A DNA stretch of 64,000 nt, taken from NCBI GenBank assembly GCA_013400975.1, contig WBMZ01002648.1, forward strand, positions 1-64,000. The letters are read 5' to 3'. Of the stretch, positions 10,021 to 22,200 are shown one piece after another. Position 1 is the first letter of the stretch. Each line of letters begins with the position of its first letter. The stretch comes from Atrichornis clamosus (lineage: Eukaryota; Chordata; Aves; Passeriformes; Menuridae). Both the position numbers and the translations under genes were made by a program. The notes below the pieces were generated by a model. The model saw nothing but the letters and a program-made list of their open reading frames with translations. It was not told the origin of the DNA and made no database searches.

Positions 10021-13000
10021 CTGCCACATGTTAAAGACAACCTGCTGACAGTTGTTCCAAGTATTTAACTACAGAAACCATATTCTTGAAGTGAGAAGAA
10101 GTGGATGTGTTTATTACAGCCTGGATAACTGGAAAGCAGTCTTTTTTTCTGAGGTAAGAAATTCACTTCTATTCACTGTGCTCTACTGCATGTCTGGCCC
10201 TTACAGTAGGACACTCCACACAGTGCCCAGTGTACTAGATGGAGTTTTAAAAAGTAAATTTATACAAGTCCTAGCAGCTTTGCAGTCTCAAAAATAATAA
10301 AACCCCAATCTCCCCAAAAAGCCCCATATACTTATTTCCAAAATTTAAATTCAGTTAGGTCTTATAAAGACCAATTAATTCACCATGAAACAGGAGTAGA
10401 GTACTTTTAAACAAGAGCTATTTGACATCAATTTTACGTTCACTCTCACTTCTGGTTGTGAAAGGACTAAATATCATACTACTGTTTGTGTTTCTCAAAG
10501 GAAGAAGTTTGAGATTGTAACTAACAATTGAGGAGCAGAAGAGGAAAACAGCAAGCAACCAGTCTCTTATTTCCTAGACACACGTATTTACTATGACAAA
10601 GTCAAGGAAACAGATTTGAATGATTCTCAGAGATTCATTTTCTGCAAGATGAGTGTCTTCATGCTATTGTTGCTCCAGTAAAACATGGGAGGGAAACAAA
10701 GACAAAAGTGCATAATAACCATTCAGACAAAATATGTGAGACAGTGACAAATAATCGTTTAAATTTAAATTGGACAGCTTTGGTTGTTGGCAGAAACTTG
10801 AAGGCATTTTTGTTTTTAAGCACACAACCAGTGGCAGCATTGTTTGAATACAAGTTTAACTGACATGGGGGATTTCTGGGCTATGTCAGTCAGTGTTTGG
10901 GTTGTTACACCATCCACTTCCCTTGACCTCCAGTGTACTTATGCGATGTGCGAAAGAGGATCAAACAGAGCATTGCCAAAAGGGAAATTATGGTTGCCTG
11001 AGCTCTTAACCTATTGTAAGCCACTCTCCTTCATAGCCAAGCTATGAATACATATACAGCACTCCTGTAGCACTGATAAAAGATTCCTGGTGCATCATGA
11101 AGATGAAAAATGATTCTCAGTCAAGAGGGAAATTGCCAGAGGTGTCAGCAGACATGTTGCAGTGACGCAAACAGTGACACAGACATTAATTTCAATAATT
11201 TGACAGTAAAAGAGTGCATACCTGAGCTGCTTAATTCCTTACAAATCTTCTTTCTTTCACAACAAGATTTTGTCATTTAGGTTCTTTGAATGCTGTATTT
11301 CCATTTTTCCCTAAGATGCCTCTCCCTCCCCCCGCAAAAAAAAAAAAAAACACCAACACACAGACATTTCATTTCAGCAGGGAGCTTTTCATTAATTATA
11401 CTAAATAGACCCATGACCTGGAAAGGTCAACCAGCCTTTCAGCTTGCCCTCTCTCTCAGCTAAGTACTTCTCAACTACAATTGATTACTTTGTCTTTCAG
11501 GTTTACATCAATCCATCAAGCAGCAGAACATGTGCCATGAACAGCATTATTGATGTTGTGATGAGCTACATCCCAACCTGATATGGCCTCTACCACACAT
11601 TCAAGACGCTAAATTCTAATAGAGGTTGAAGCCTTTAGAGTGACACCCTGGAAAGGAAGAGATGGTGCTGGGGAGAACTAGCACAATAGTGGGTATTCCC
11701 ATGACCCAATGATGTGAGATAACAAAGAGTACCCCTTCATGAGGGCTAATTTCTCTCTGATCACATTTCTTTTAGAAACCTGTTAAAGCCTTGTTGATGT
11801 ATGCCATGTTACATCCATTAAAAAAAAAATCAAAAAACCACATAAACTATGTTACTAAAACATAATAATCAAGATATTTTCTTGGAAGTGTCCTTTACTC
11901 ATCTCCCTCAAAAGAAAAGATTTCCACATGAAAGATATTCACACACTAAATTGTAAAGAAAGCCACACGTATGCTTTAGAGTACATGCCCACCTCTTATT
12001 CCAGAGTAGTGAGATCTTTCAAATTGCCGTAGCTAACCCAACATATAGTCTATGCATTTTATCAGATCCCCAACTACTAGAGACTGGTTCCCAATACAGG
12101 CTATTCATACATTATTACCTGTGACAACAGCTCCGTACCTGGTACCATACCAAAAACCTCACTGTTGTATATCTGCCCAAAACAGTAGCCCATTTCCTTA
12201 TAACTATTCCCCATATGAACGATGGGGTCAACTACTGACTTTGGGAGGAAAAAAAAAGGAGATGTGGGTGTCTGTATATAGGAGACAGCCAAACTTTAGT
12301 TTTCCCTCACTGGTGGGTTAGCAGGGGACATAGACAGATGGTCATCTTGTGTGGAGGCAACTCAGAAAATGCTTTTTCAAGTATAAATATAAATGGGTCT
12401 TGTCACTTTTAAAGTCTGAAATATTCCACTGGCACCAGTTCAACTGCCTCTTAGTTAAGAGATTTTTGTGCAATAAATAAATTTGCAAAATGTTAGGTCA
12501 AAAAAAACCCCAAACCCAGTCAGCTCCTTCTGCCCCCATTTCTCTCATCATTACAATGCACTCTTGGAACTTTCAACTTCAGGGAAATGCAAATTCTTCA
12601 ACAATGAATTATGCAAGAGGAAGGAAATACATGTGGGTATAGATATGACAGAAAAATCTTTTGCAGCACATAGGGGATGACAAGGTACAGAGACAGTGCT
12701 CTTCACTCTTCTGCAGTTGAAGAGAGAATAGTTAAATTATACCTGTAGTGAGGTTTTACACACAGCCTTAAGCAACTCCACTTACAGCATCAACACTGCA
12801 GAAAGGGACATGTGACTTCTGAGCCCTTGGTTACAGGATGACAGAAAGCAACCTGGATACACAGATACAAATCCCACTTAAAGTTACATTTGTCCTTTGC
12901 TGCAGACTCTGTCAATCTGCTATGTCCTACTTCACACCTGGTGAAATACATACACTTGTACCCTGCCTGTTCAATATCCCACACAAATCAAGTCTCTAAT

Positions 13001-13739
13001 CTTCACTGGAGCTGTTTCTTTTGACCAGGTTTTGTACCACTGGCACACACCAGATTGCAAAACTGTTCTTTGCTCTGCATAGGGTAAAGTCACAAGCAAG
13101 GGACAAGAGGTGGTGGGTATTGAGATAGCAGAATTGATTTCAGACCAAAACAATAATCAAACACTTAGAGAACCGCAAAAGATTCCATAAAGCATCAGCA
13201 TAAAAATGAGAAGTAGGTAAGAGACAAGGTACATCAGCTGAAAGGGGAAAATCACAGAGGAGATGCAGTAGCTGGCAATATCCCACAGTACTGCTGGCGT
13301 TAGTGATTCACATCCTCATTTTATCATTAATATTCCAGCACACCCACAGCATTTCACAAGCATTTTTCACAAAAGGTTGATAGTTACAAGTCACAAGTTT
13401 TACCATGGATCACACTAATATGACAAAAATTGGCATAAAAAATGAGTGCTCACAGATTCTTCCAGAGTACAGAGGAAAACTTTCAGTTTTGCACTATTAA
13501 GAACTTGGCCTGAAGGCAAAAGAAAAACAAACCACGGGAAGCAACTTATTTACTCCCACTGTTCTTCAGTTGCAGCAGTTCCCTTAGGATGAAGACACTG
13601 CAATACAGTAATACAAAAAACTGGGAGGACAGAGAAGCCCTGCTGAGAACTTATTGCAAGTGTGACACAAAACAGCAGCCACACGGCTAAAGAGGCAAAG
13701 ACAGCATGCGAAAGAAAAGGAGGTCAGCAAGTGGCATCA

Positions 13740-14052
13740 AGCAAAGCCGCCGGTTAGCGCTCACCGCGGTGCAGCTGCGGTGCCGGTCTCATTCTTCGCC
13801 GGCGACAGAGAGAGAAGAAGGAGCTGTTTGTTTCCCTGCCGTTACCACTAGGGACTCCAGAGCTCCTCTCCGGCTGCCGGCGGCATCCTGGAAGCTGACA
13901 GCCGGGAGAGGGCCCGCTGCTGAGGAGCGAGTGCCGCAGCGCGCCGGGAGCGTGGCCGCGGGGCAGCCTCCTCGGCAGGAGCGGCGAGAGGCATCCCGAG
14001 GGCAGCCGGCACCGTTCTGCTCCTGCAGGGCGAACCTGTCTCCGTTAATTAG
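13740..14052. promoter_or_regulatory. CpG island, candidate promoter and first exon
   Basis: About 310 bases are strongly GC-rich and dense in CpG, unlike anything else in the window. Isolated islands of this kind in bird genomes usually mark a promoter. On the minus strand a consensus-like splice donor, CACCGCG|gtgagc, falls at about 13765-13771, so a first exon running leftwards from about 14.05 kb to 13.77 kb is plausible. A minus-strand ATG at 13791 (MRPAPQLHR) sits just before that donor, but its phase does not fit candidate exon A, so the exon may be untranslated. A plus-strand TATAAATAG at 14206-14214 would suggest the opposite direction, but such a motif is easily met by chance here. 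The 121-codon plus-strand open frame across the island is arginine- and alanine-rich and probably compositional. Confidence 0.6.
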
Positions 14053-15904
14053 CGCAATAAGGGGCCACTGAGGAGCCTGCTCTGTGATATCTCATAGCCT
14101 CTCCAACCCTTTTCAGCCAAAAAGCCCTTTCCCAGGGAGCTGATTGCTAGATCATGTCAGGTGATGCCGTTTCAATGCATCTCTTGGAAAAGGTGTGCAA
14201 GGTACTATAAATAGAGAACCTGACTCCTAAAATAGATTTTTTTTTTCCTACATCATGTTTAATATACTAAGAACCCTTCACACGCTATATTTTCTTCTCT
14301 GTGTGCCTGAACAATCTTTGGCCCCTGGCTCACACTTGAAAGCACAGAATCTAGCAGGAAGGAATCATCTTTCTTCTACATTTTCACAGCACATAGCACA
14401 ATAAAAGCACATTCTGGAGAGCCTAAGAATTAATGTAATGAAATAGCAAGTAAAAAAGGAGTAATACGTGATATATGAAACAGGCAACTCAACAGGCACA
14501 AAACCAAAATAAGGATCCAGGAAAAGGAAAAGAAATACTTCCAATTACATTTTTAAAAATACAAACAAAAGTCTGGGGAAAACATTTCTATTAACTGGGA
14601 TTCAGATCAGAAAAAAAACCACACAACCGGGTGATAAAGAGAAATAAAATTTAAAATGTTAATAGTAACATATAAAGTAGACACTATGACAAAATATTTT
14701 GTACTATAATTGTGTACCAATGTCTCCAACCACTTTAAAATCAGAAAACATTTTTCGAGACAGCTAAAGACTGGTGAAAGCTTCATTCCCAGAGCCAGCT
14801 TTACAGAAAGCTATTTGGGGTTTGGAATTTTTTTTCCTGTTCTGATCAACATGTAGCCACATTATGGAGGCTTGATAAATCTTAACAAGCAAGCATGGCA
14901 AGCACCTAAACCCATGTCAGCTCAAACTGGACAGAGCACTTGAAGCAATAAACAAGGAGACTGCTTAGCTCCAGATGCTTGTGCAAAGCTTGTTTTCAAT
15001 AACTGGTATGATTCCCACCTTGTCCCATCTCTGTCCCTCCTCTTGGTCAGTGAGTACTCTGAGACTGACTCTAGCCGTGGAAGACCAGTTCTGTCCTGTC
15101 CTCCCATCCAGTTGCCTCCTAGGTCAACACCTCTGCCATGAATCTTTGTCTACAAAGGGAGGACTTCCCTGTAGCTATAGGCAGAGCAACATAACAAAAG
15201 CAGCATGAGAAGGTATGAGCAGAATTTAAAATGCTAAGTATGCAAAGACAGCTGAGAGCATGCTTATGCACAGTATTCTTTGATTCACTCCCCCTCTCCA
15301 GCAACTTCTTTAGCTGTTTTCCTCTGATAATGACAGTGCCATCTGCTCCTACCATTTATCTGGTATCCCTACCTTTTGGGTATGGAAACATCCCTACTCA
15401 CACAGAGCATTATCAAATCAATTATGTTCTGTTTATGAAAACATACCCAGTTGCTGGAGGGAAAATCACATAGTTATAAGGAAAGCAACTCTAGATAGCA
15501 AACCACAAGATAGTAGGAAGAAATGAAATCCTACATACTTCACATGACTGCCCTTAGCAGCTGTCTCTTTATTTAATCAAGTTCCAGAAGACATGCTTGC
15601 CATCTCCCCAGAACCAGTCCCAAGTAAAACCAAAACCCCAGGTTACGTAGCAATAGTCTGTCAGAATACACAAAATGCGCTGGGCCTGGGAATGTTAATC
15701 TCTGGCAGAATTTGCCATGCTCTAATTAAAGGACTGTAATCTGTGGAGTCATCAGGCACATGCTGATGGGAATAAGGAAGAGTATATTGGTGTACAGATG
15801 AGGGCACTGACAGCATTAATGTTAACAGTTGTATTTATAATATTGAAGCTCTATAGCCAACTTCTCAATGACAACTCACTAGCTTCATGTACAGGACAAA
15901 TGTG
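14053..15904. other. AT-rich stretch without a recognisable gene
   Basis: No repeat family or gene is recognisable. Open frames are below about 80 codons and overlap on both strands. A TATAAATAG string lies at 14206-14214, but no coding start follows it. Confidence 0.5.
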
Positions 15905-15978
15905 TCTAGGGAGTCTGTACAGTCTTCATCATTGGAGGTCTTTAAAGAGAAATTAGACATCTGCCAAAAATTGTACAA
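15905..15978 (+). mobile_element. Ancient CR1/L3-like LINE 3' relic
   Basis: The text gggagtctgtacagtcttca followed by attggaggtctttaaagaga reproduces the well-known CR1-clade phrase that encodes VxSPSLEVFK (a [13 protein letters not shown] peptide), then the first bases of the 3' untranslated region (agacatctgcc...). It is only about 70 bases long and strongly decayed, so it is older than the large CR1 copies in this window. Its exact ends are uncertain. Confidence 0.55.
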
Positions 15979-17486
15979 GTCCATCTGATCATTCTGTGGA
16001 CAGACATCATTCTGACATCCTTCCAAGCTCACACCTACACAAGGTTATCCTTTGATCTATCCTAATTTGTAGCCTCAAAGTGGGTTGGTCTCTCCCTTCA
16101 TAAACTCAATTTCACCAGAAACCATTCCCAAAATGAATATAACACCTAATCACATGAGGCATCACTAAACAGGTAAGCAGACAAAAATCGTAAAAAATGC
16201 CCCCAGAAGCTTTGTGTATTTAAGGTTTGTGAATCACCCTGCTCCTCCAAATGGGATGTCTTTAATTCAGAGACAAAGCCAAAGTGCTAATCAGGGTCAG
16301 TTCAGACAATTTCCCTGAAAGAGAAGCTGTAAAATGGGAACTAAGGCTCCCAGGAAGTTAGTAAACCAACAGAAGGTGAATGATCTTCCCTATACTTATT
16401 TATCAACACCTCAGGACTTGAAAGAAAAACAACACCCGGCCAGCTAAAAACTCACTCCAGAGAGACAAGGACTATGATTTTCCAGTAATGTCAGTTAGCA
16501 ACAAAAGTCTCATGATCAACAGCAATACTGTTTACAGAACTGCAGATATATAAAGTGGGGAATTAGAAGGTGTAAAGTTAAAATATAACTGAGTCTAAAC
16601 AACACCAGAGGGAACAAAGGCCTGAATTTTTAAAAGCTCAATTCTGATTCATGTGTCCGAATAAGCATCAGATTATGAAGAGTCAATGCAAGGAAGCCTT
16701 CTGAAACAAATATAGCTATTAATACCACAATATGAATTAGTAACCGTGGAGAACTTTTCAAAGTGAATTCTGCTTGCTTATGCAAAAGGAACACACAAGA
16801 TCTAAGAAAATCCATTTTTGAGATCTCTTGATAACTGCTCTCAAGCCTAAAAGGCTCACATGTGTCACATGGTTTCAAGGTTGGTGCAGCTGTTCTGAGA
16901 ACAATTCAGTTAACTAAGAACATTAATCATCTAAACATTATTTCATAATTATTTGCAATGATGTATATAAATGCCCAAATGGCAAATTACAGGATTTATG
17001 ATGCTTCTAAATTAATGTGTTGAAATTCACCTGCCTCCAAACAGTAAGAGAAATTTAAGTAACAAACTAACGGGATGACCAAGACAAAGATATTTCCACA
17101 AATACAATGTTCTCTCAAAAAATTGGGAAAAGAGCTTTGCATTTCCAGTAGCTATGACAAGTCTGTTATGCACAGTAAGCTGCTTTGTTTCATTTTCTTT
17201 GCAGAACAGCCATCACTAGCAACTTGTATGATAAAAGAGATCCCAGGTGAAAACTAAAGGACTGTAAGATTCAGTAATGCAATTTGTGGGTCATGTTGCT
17301 TGTATTGCAAATATTGCACCTTTGTAACTCCAAAACTCAACTTCTCTGCTTTTCCCAAGGTTATTGGAAGTTCTTACTCACTTTTAGCAGCTTCCAGCAC
17401 CTTCAGTAAGGTGATCTCTACTGCCTCACCTTGATTGCAGAGCCACACCTGTGCTGTCTTATCTTACCAGAGAAGAAAAGCTTTAT

Positions 17487-17545
17487 ATGGTTGGACTCAG
17501 TGATATTCCAGGTCTTTTCCAACCTTAAAGATTCTACAAGTCTTA
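17487..17545 (+). mobile_element. CR1 LINE, terminal 3' fragment
   Basis: The sequence contains ggttggactcagtgatattc and then ggtcttttccaacct, followed by a decayed attctac tail. This is the terminal 3' untranslated sequence of avian CR1. Nothing upstream of about 17487 is recognisable, so it is an extreme 5' truncation or a heavily decayed copy. Confidence 0.72.
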
Positions 17546-19170
17546 ATAATTCATTGATCATTACAGAATATCCATAGGGGATATGGTAATGTGAAACCAT
17601 GGCTGAAAGTCTCAAGCAAAACTTCTGTAAAAAAGTCATCTCTCAACCACAAGGGTCATGTCTCTATCTCTTGCTTGTCGTTATGAACCCAAACACTCAA
17701 AAACTGTACAATATAAACAAAGAAGCAGTTATTTACTTCCCCTCAACCCAGGGACCTAGATAGCCTCTAATGCATTTAATTAGTCAATATCTGTAAGCAC
17801 TTTGATGATAAAAAGCAATGTAATGTGCCACACATTACTATTGAATAACCAGCAGCTCAAAATCATCTTGCCAAAGTACAGCAATAAACTCGTCCTTTTA
17901 AACCTGTTCATAATAATTATAGCTGTTAACAACAGATATTGTTCAGCTGAATGAACATGGTGAGACTTCAGCAAACAGCTCTCATCAATCTGACATTTTT
18001 ACAAACATCCCTTGCTAAATGTCAAGTGAGATTTCCAGAGGGAAAGAAAAATGTCTTTCTTCCCAGAAAAGGACGAAGTTTACACAGATAAGAAAAGAAA
18101 GTGAGACAGAAATGGAAGCAAATAACTGTTTTCAAAAGAGCTCTAAAATTACTGGCACCTATGCAAACTATTAATAAGGGTCTGGTTCTAAGCAGGAGAA
18201 AGGATCATTTATAGTCTGGAAAACTGCACCTTTTGGACACTGGTATTACTCTTTTCATAGCTAAAGAAGAAACCAAAAAAAACAGTGATTATTTTTTACT
18301 TCACACCTCTATTCTAGTCCTTTCAAGTGTTATTTGCAAGTAGTTTGCTCTGTATTAAACTGTTCACTCATTCTCTAACATCCTAAATAAAAAGAAAAGT
18401 ATTTTAACTTGTGACACAAAGTAAACCATGGCACATTTCATTATAATACTCTTTTATTTGTACAATTGCAATGCGAGGGTGGATTTCTCTGAAGAAGCAT
18501 TTATAATATCTTGTTGACTGGAATACCCAATATTGCACTGGACTTCCACCCACAGAATACCCCATTCATGCAATGTGCTTACCCATATGAAAACTTTATG
18601 AATGAGTGAGCATTAGCTAAGCTGCAAGGTGCTCTTAAAGTACTACCCCTACACAAACACACCAATATTTCAGTATTATTTTCTGTTTGGGAAGTGACCT
18701 CTACCTCAAGGAGGTTGAAATATTTTTAAATGGTTATAAAGTGCTTTAAAGAGCTAAATCTCTAGCATACCCTACTATGATCAACCAACTTCCCCATGTG
18801 TAGATGTTAGAATTAGGGTCATTTCCATCATTCGAATGTACCTTATTACCAGTAACATTTGTATTACAGTCCTCTATACACACGGGTTGGATTTGCAGTA
18901 TAACCTTTCATATATACGTGTAAAGTCCTAGCATCAGCTGTCATTTAAGAAGCTGCCACAAGGAATCATGTTTTCAGAAAAACAAAGGCTTTTGTTTCTT
19001 AAAGAACAGTTGATAGTTAAAAGAAATAGAGAAAAATAGCCTTATTTCCCCAATGCTTTTCAAAATAATCCTGAAAGACTTCAAGGACTATTCTCTCTCC
19101 AAGCCTACAAAACTTCATGGACACTTCCATTTAACAGATGCAGATTTGGGGCTTTTTTTTTAATGGGGAC

Positions 19171-19205
19171 AAAATAAAAATAAAATACAAAATAAAATAA
19201 AAACC
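19171..19205. repeat. (AAAAT)n-like simple repeat
   Basis: Imperfect repeats of aaaat, with one c interruption, cover about 35 bases. It has no recognisable retroposon body beside it. Confidence 0.7.
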
Positions 19206-22200
19206 CACTTTGTATTTCCATGTTGCATCTAAAATTAATCATGCTTGCATACTTAGAATAAGTAGAATTGTGATTTTTTTTTTCCCCACCAATGGATTCA
19301 TAAGTATTAATGACTTATGAAATCACTTAGCCCATCTGTAAGTCAAGTCACTGAATTTCCAACTGCAAGACTAGTTCTACATGACAAGCAAGAGTAAGAT
19401 ATTGTACTTCAAGAGTCAAGTGGATTAACATAAACATTGAAATAATAGTTATTCTAATTCAGTCACATATTCTGTTATCCCACTAGTGAGATACACTATA
19501 GATATGTGATCACTTTCCAAATCATTAGAGTTTGGACATGACTGGTTTCCTGACAGAGACATAGGTTTAATTTTTATAATCATAATTTCTATTTCAGCCA
19601 GTTTCAAATTGAGATAATTAAAGGAAACTTCAATATTTTGCAGCTGTGGAATCCGCACAAATTTTAGCCCTTGGCCATAGCACTTTGCTGAAGGGCTTTC
19701 ATCTAGGATAAAACTGAAGATTTCAGGTCTTTCAACGTTAGGATCTTATGACTTAACAACTCCTTTAAAAGCATGACCCATGTAAATATAATGTGATTAT
19801 ACACACCTAGATCTACATGAATCATGAAAAAAAGTGTTCTGCTATTTGTCTCAATGGGATTTTACTCTGATTCCTAAAGATAACTCTAACCCTACCAGCT
19901 ATTCTAGCATATAAACTTCCACATAGTCCCTCTATCAAGAAAAAATATTCATTGTTCATATAGAAACTAAACAGGCATTTTATATATTTATATATTATCC
20001 AAAGTACTGTTATTTACTTTCTGACACTCCACACTAACTAAATCCTACTTGGCAAAAGAACCCTGTTGTGGAAAAAACAATGCAGAAAAAAAATTAAAAA
20101 TATAAAGGGGAGTGGTATGGAGCACCTGTGTTCTTTCATCTAGGAAAAAATAGAGTTTATAAAATCTTTGTCATTCCAAAGTGCAGACAACCATTAATCA
20201 TCATAGTTACAAGACGATTTTACTTCCCTTCATCAAACCACATTCCATAAACAACAACCTTTGCACCCCTGACAGGGCAGAGATGTCTCACTGACTAGTG
20301 GTCACATTAGACAGTCCCGTTCCACACAAGAAACAGAAGGGTCAGAGAGAGTGATCAAAACTAGTACATCACATACAAAAGCCTCCTGGTGCTTTCTCTA
20401 AACATTAAGGCCTTCTCATTTTAGACTGATCAGTGCCTGAAGTAATCTTAGGTCATTGATCAATTGCTCAATTCCTTCTTTATCCAATGAACTGATTCAG
20501 CAAAGTTACTCTCATCAACATCTCTTCTCCACACAGTACTTAATGCTCTGAACCTTAGCTAGCCTTTCAGATCAAAAATAAGTAAAAAAATAAATTATAT
20601 ATCTGTATTAGACAAGTTACTTTTATGAGAAAAGGGATGGGGAAGATTGGGAGAGGTAATAAGTGCATTTTACCTAATTTTTATTGGATTTACATGCTTG
20701 CCTGTAAGCATATTGAGCCACAACACTACCCACAGCTCATGAAATAATGAGTTGATAGCATCACCTCTGCCTGTTCATTTAGTGGCACAATGCTTTAACC
20801 AGGTCAGCCCAGCTGTCTCCCCACTCCACTCTTTCCCTTCCTTGTGCAACTAGGCTGGTGAAGCCAGCTGAGCTAGTGCTCCACAAGCCCTGCTGGTGAC
20901 TCTAATCCCAAAGCTTGCACTGCACCATGAGAAATTGAATTTAGAAGAGGCACTTCTTTAAGAGCTACACATAAAGCAGCTCCAGGTCACCAAGAAAACA
21001 AACCAGTTTTTAAACTATTTTCAATCATGATAAAACTCAGTAAGGAGTCTGGAAAGAAAAAAAAGGGAAAATATTAATAGATAAGGCTCACTTAAATGGT
21101 CTTATAATGCTGGGCTCCAGATATGGTCTTTCTAAAATACTTGCAGAGGAAACACTGCTTGTATGGGAGAGGAGGCAAATGGCTGTGGCTAGCGAAACAT
21201 GCAGCTAATGTTTGGAGGCACAGCGGGGGGACAACTGGTTCCAACTCAAGTTGAAACTTAACCTTCTTTCCACAGGCTCAAATAAAAACTAAAAGGTCAT
21301 CTAAAAAGTTTCTGATAGTTGTTTGCCTCACAAGTACAAGAAGTTTTAGTGTTTTGGAGAGAAAAATCAGCTTTATTGTATCAAAAGTAATTATGGTAGA
21401 AGCACTTGAACCTTCTGAAGAAATATGTGTGTGTATATATGCTCTTTCAATATATATATGTATATTCTAGCTGTACACATGAGAGCAGGAATGCATTTCT
21501 AAATAAATCCTATGTGACTCCCTGAATAAAGTCTGATAGTGTTAGTGTCATGCAGTGTTAGGAGAGCAATGAAGGCAGCAGAGACAAGAGGGGTATCCGT
21601 ATTTACAAAGATTTGAGGTCAAAAGGCAAAGTTGGTTCAAGTTAGTTCATAAAAGGAAGTAGCCCAAAGTATTTTGTTACAGACACAACCTCATTCTGAC
21701 AGTGGCAGGACATCATAACATGACAAAAGTGTTACTAATTGTATTATTTAAACCATAGCTATATTTATGCAGAGGATGGTAGGGCCTGTCTTGAAGGCCT
21801 CAGCGCTTTGTCTTATTCAGATCTGGAATTTATTTCATTTTTAAAATTTCTAGAGGAAGAATATGTATACACAGTAATTGTTTCAATGCTGTCTCTGTCA
21901 TATCCAAGAACTGAAAGCTCTAAAGCCCACATAGTTTCATCACCTCTTACCAATTTATAAGTTCTTAATGCATTAATCTCCAAAAACAGAAGTCAAAGCC
22001 ACCATCTTCACGAAGCTTTCTTCCCCATTTCATACACTCACAAACAACTTCTGATTACAATACTGTGATATTAGTTTTACCTAAAATAGATGAAGTCTCA
22101 AATATAGAAATGCATATGTTAGCAGCAAGTTTAGTTAACATTTTAAACAAATCTTCTGCACCACAGCAGATGTGATGCGGTAAAATGTTACAGTGTTGTT

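Larger units (their letters stand above)
7022..13739. other. AT-rich stretch, no certain gene
   Basis: No transposon or RNA gene is recognisable. The only observations that rise above background are two possible exons on the minus strand at 10020-9738 and 9219-8975 (listed separately) and an A15 run at 11336-11350. The remaining open frames are short. If the CpG island to the right drives a minus-strand transcript, this stretch would be its first intron and early exons. Confidence 0.5.

Noticed and set aside
13706..14071. A 121-codon plus-strand open frame across the CpG island
   Set aside because: It is Arg/Ala/Ser-rich, resembles no known protein, and GC-rich DNA has few stop codons, so the length is expected from composition.
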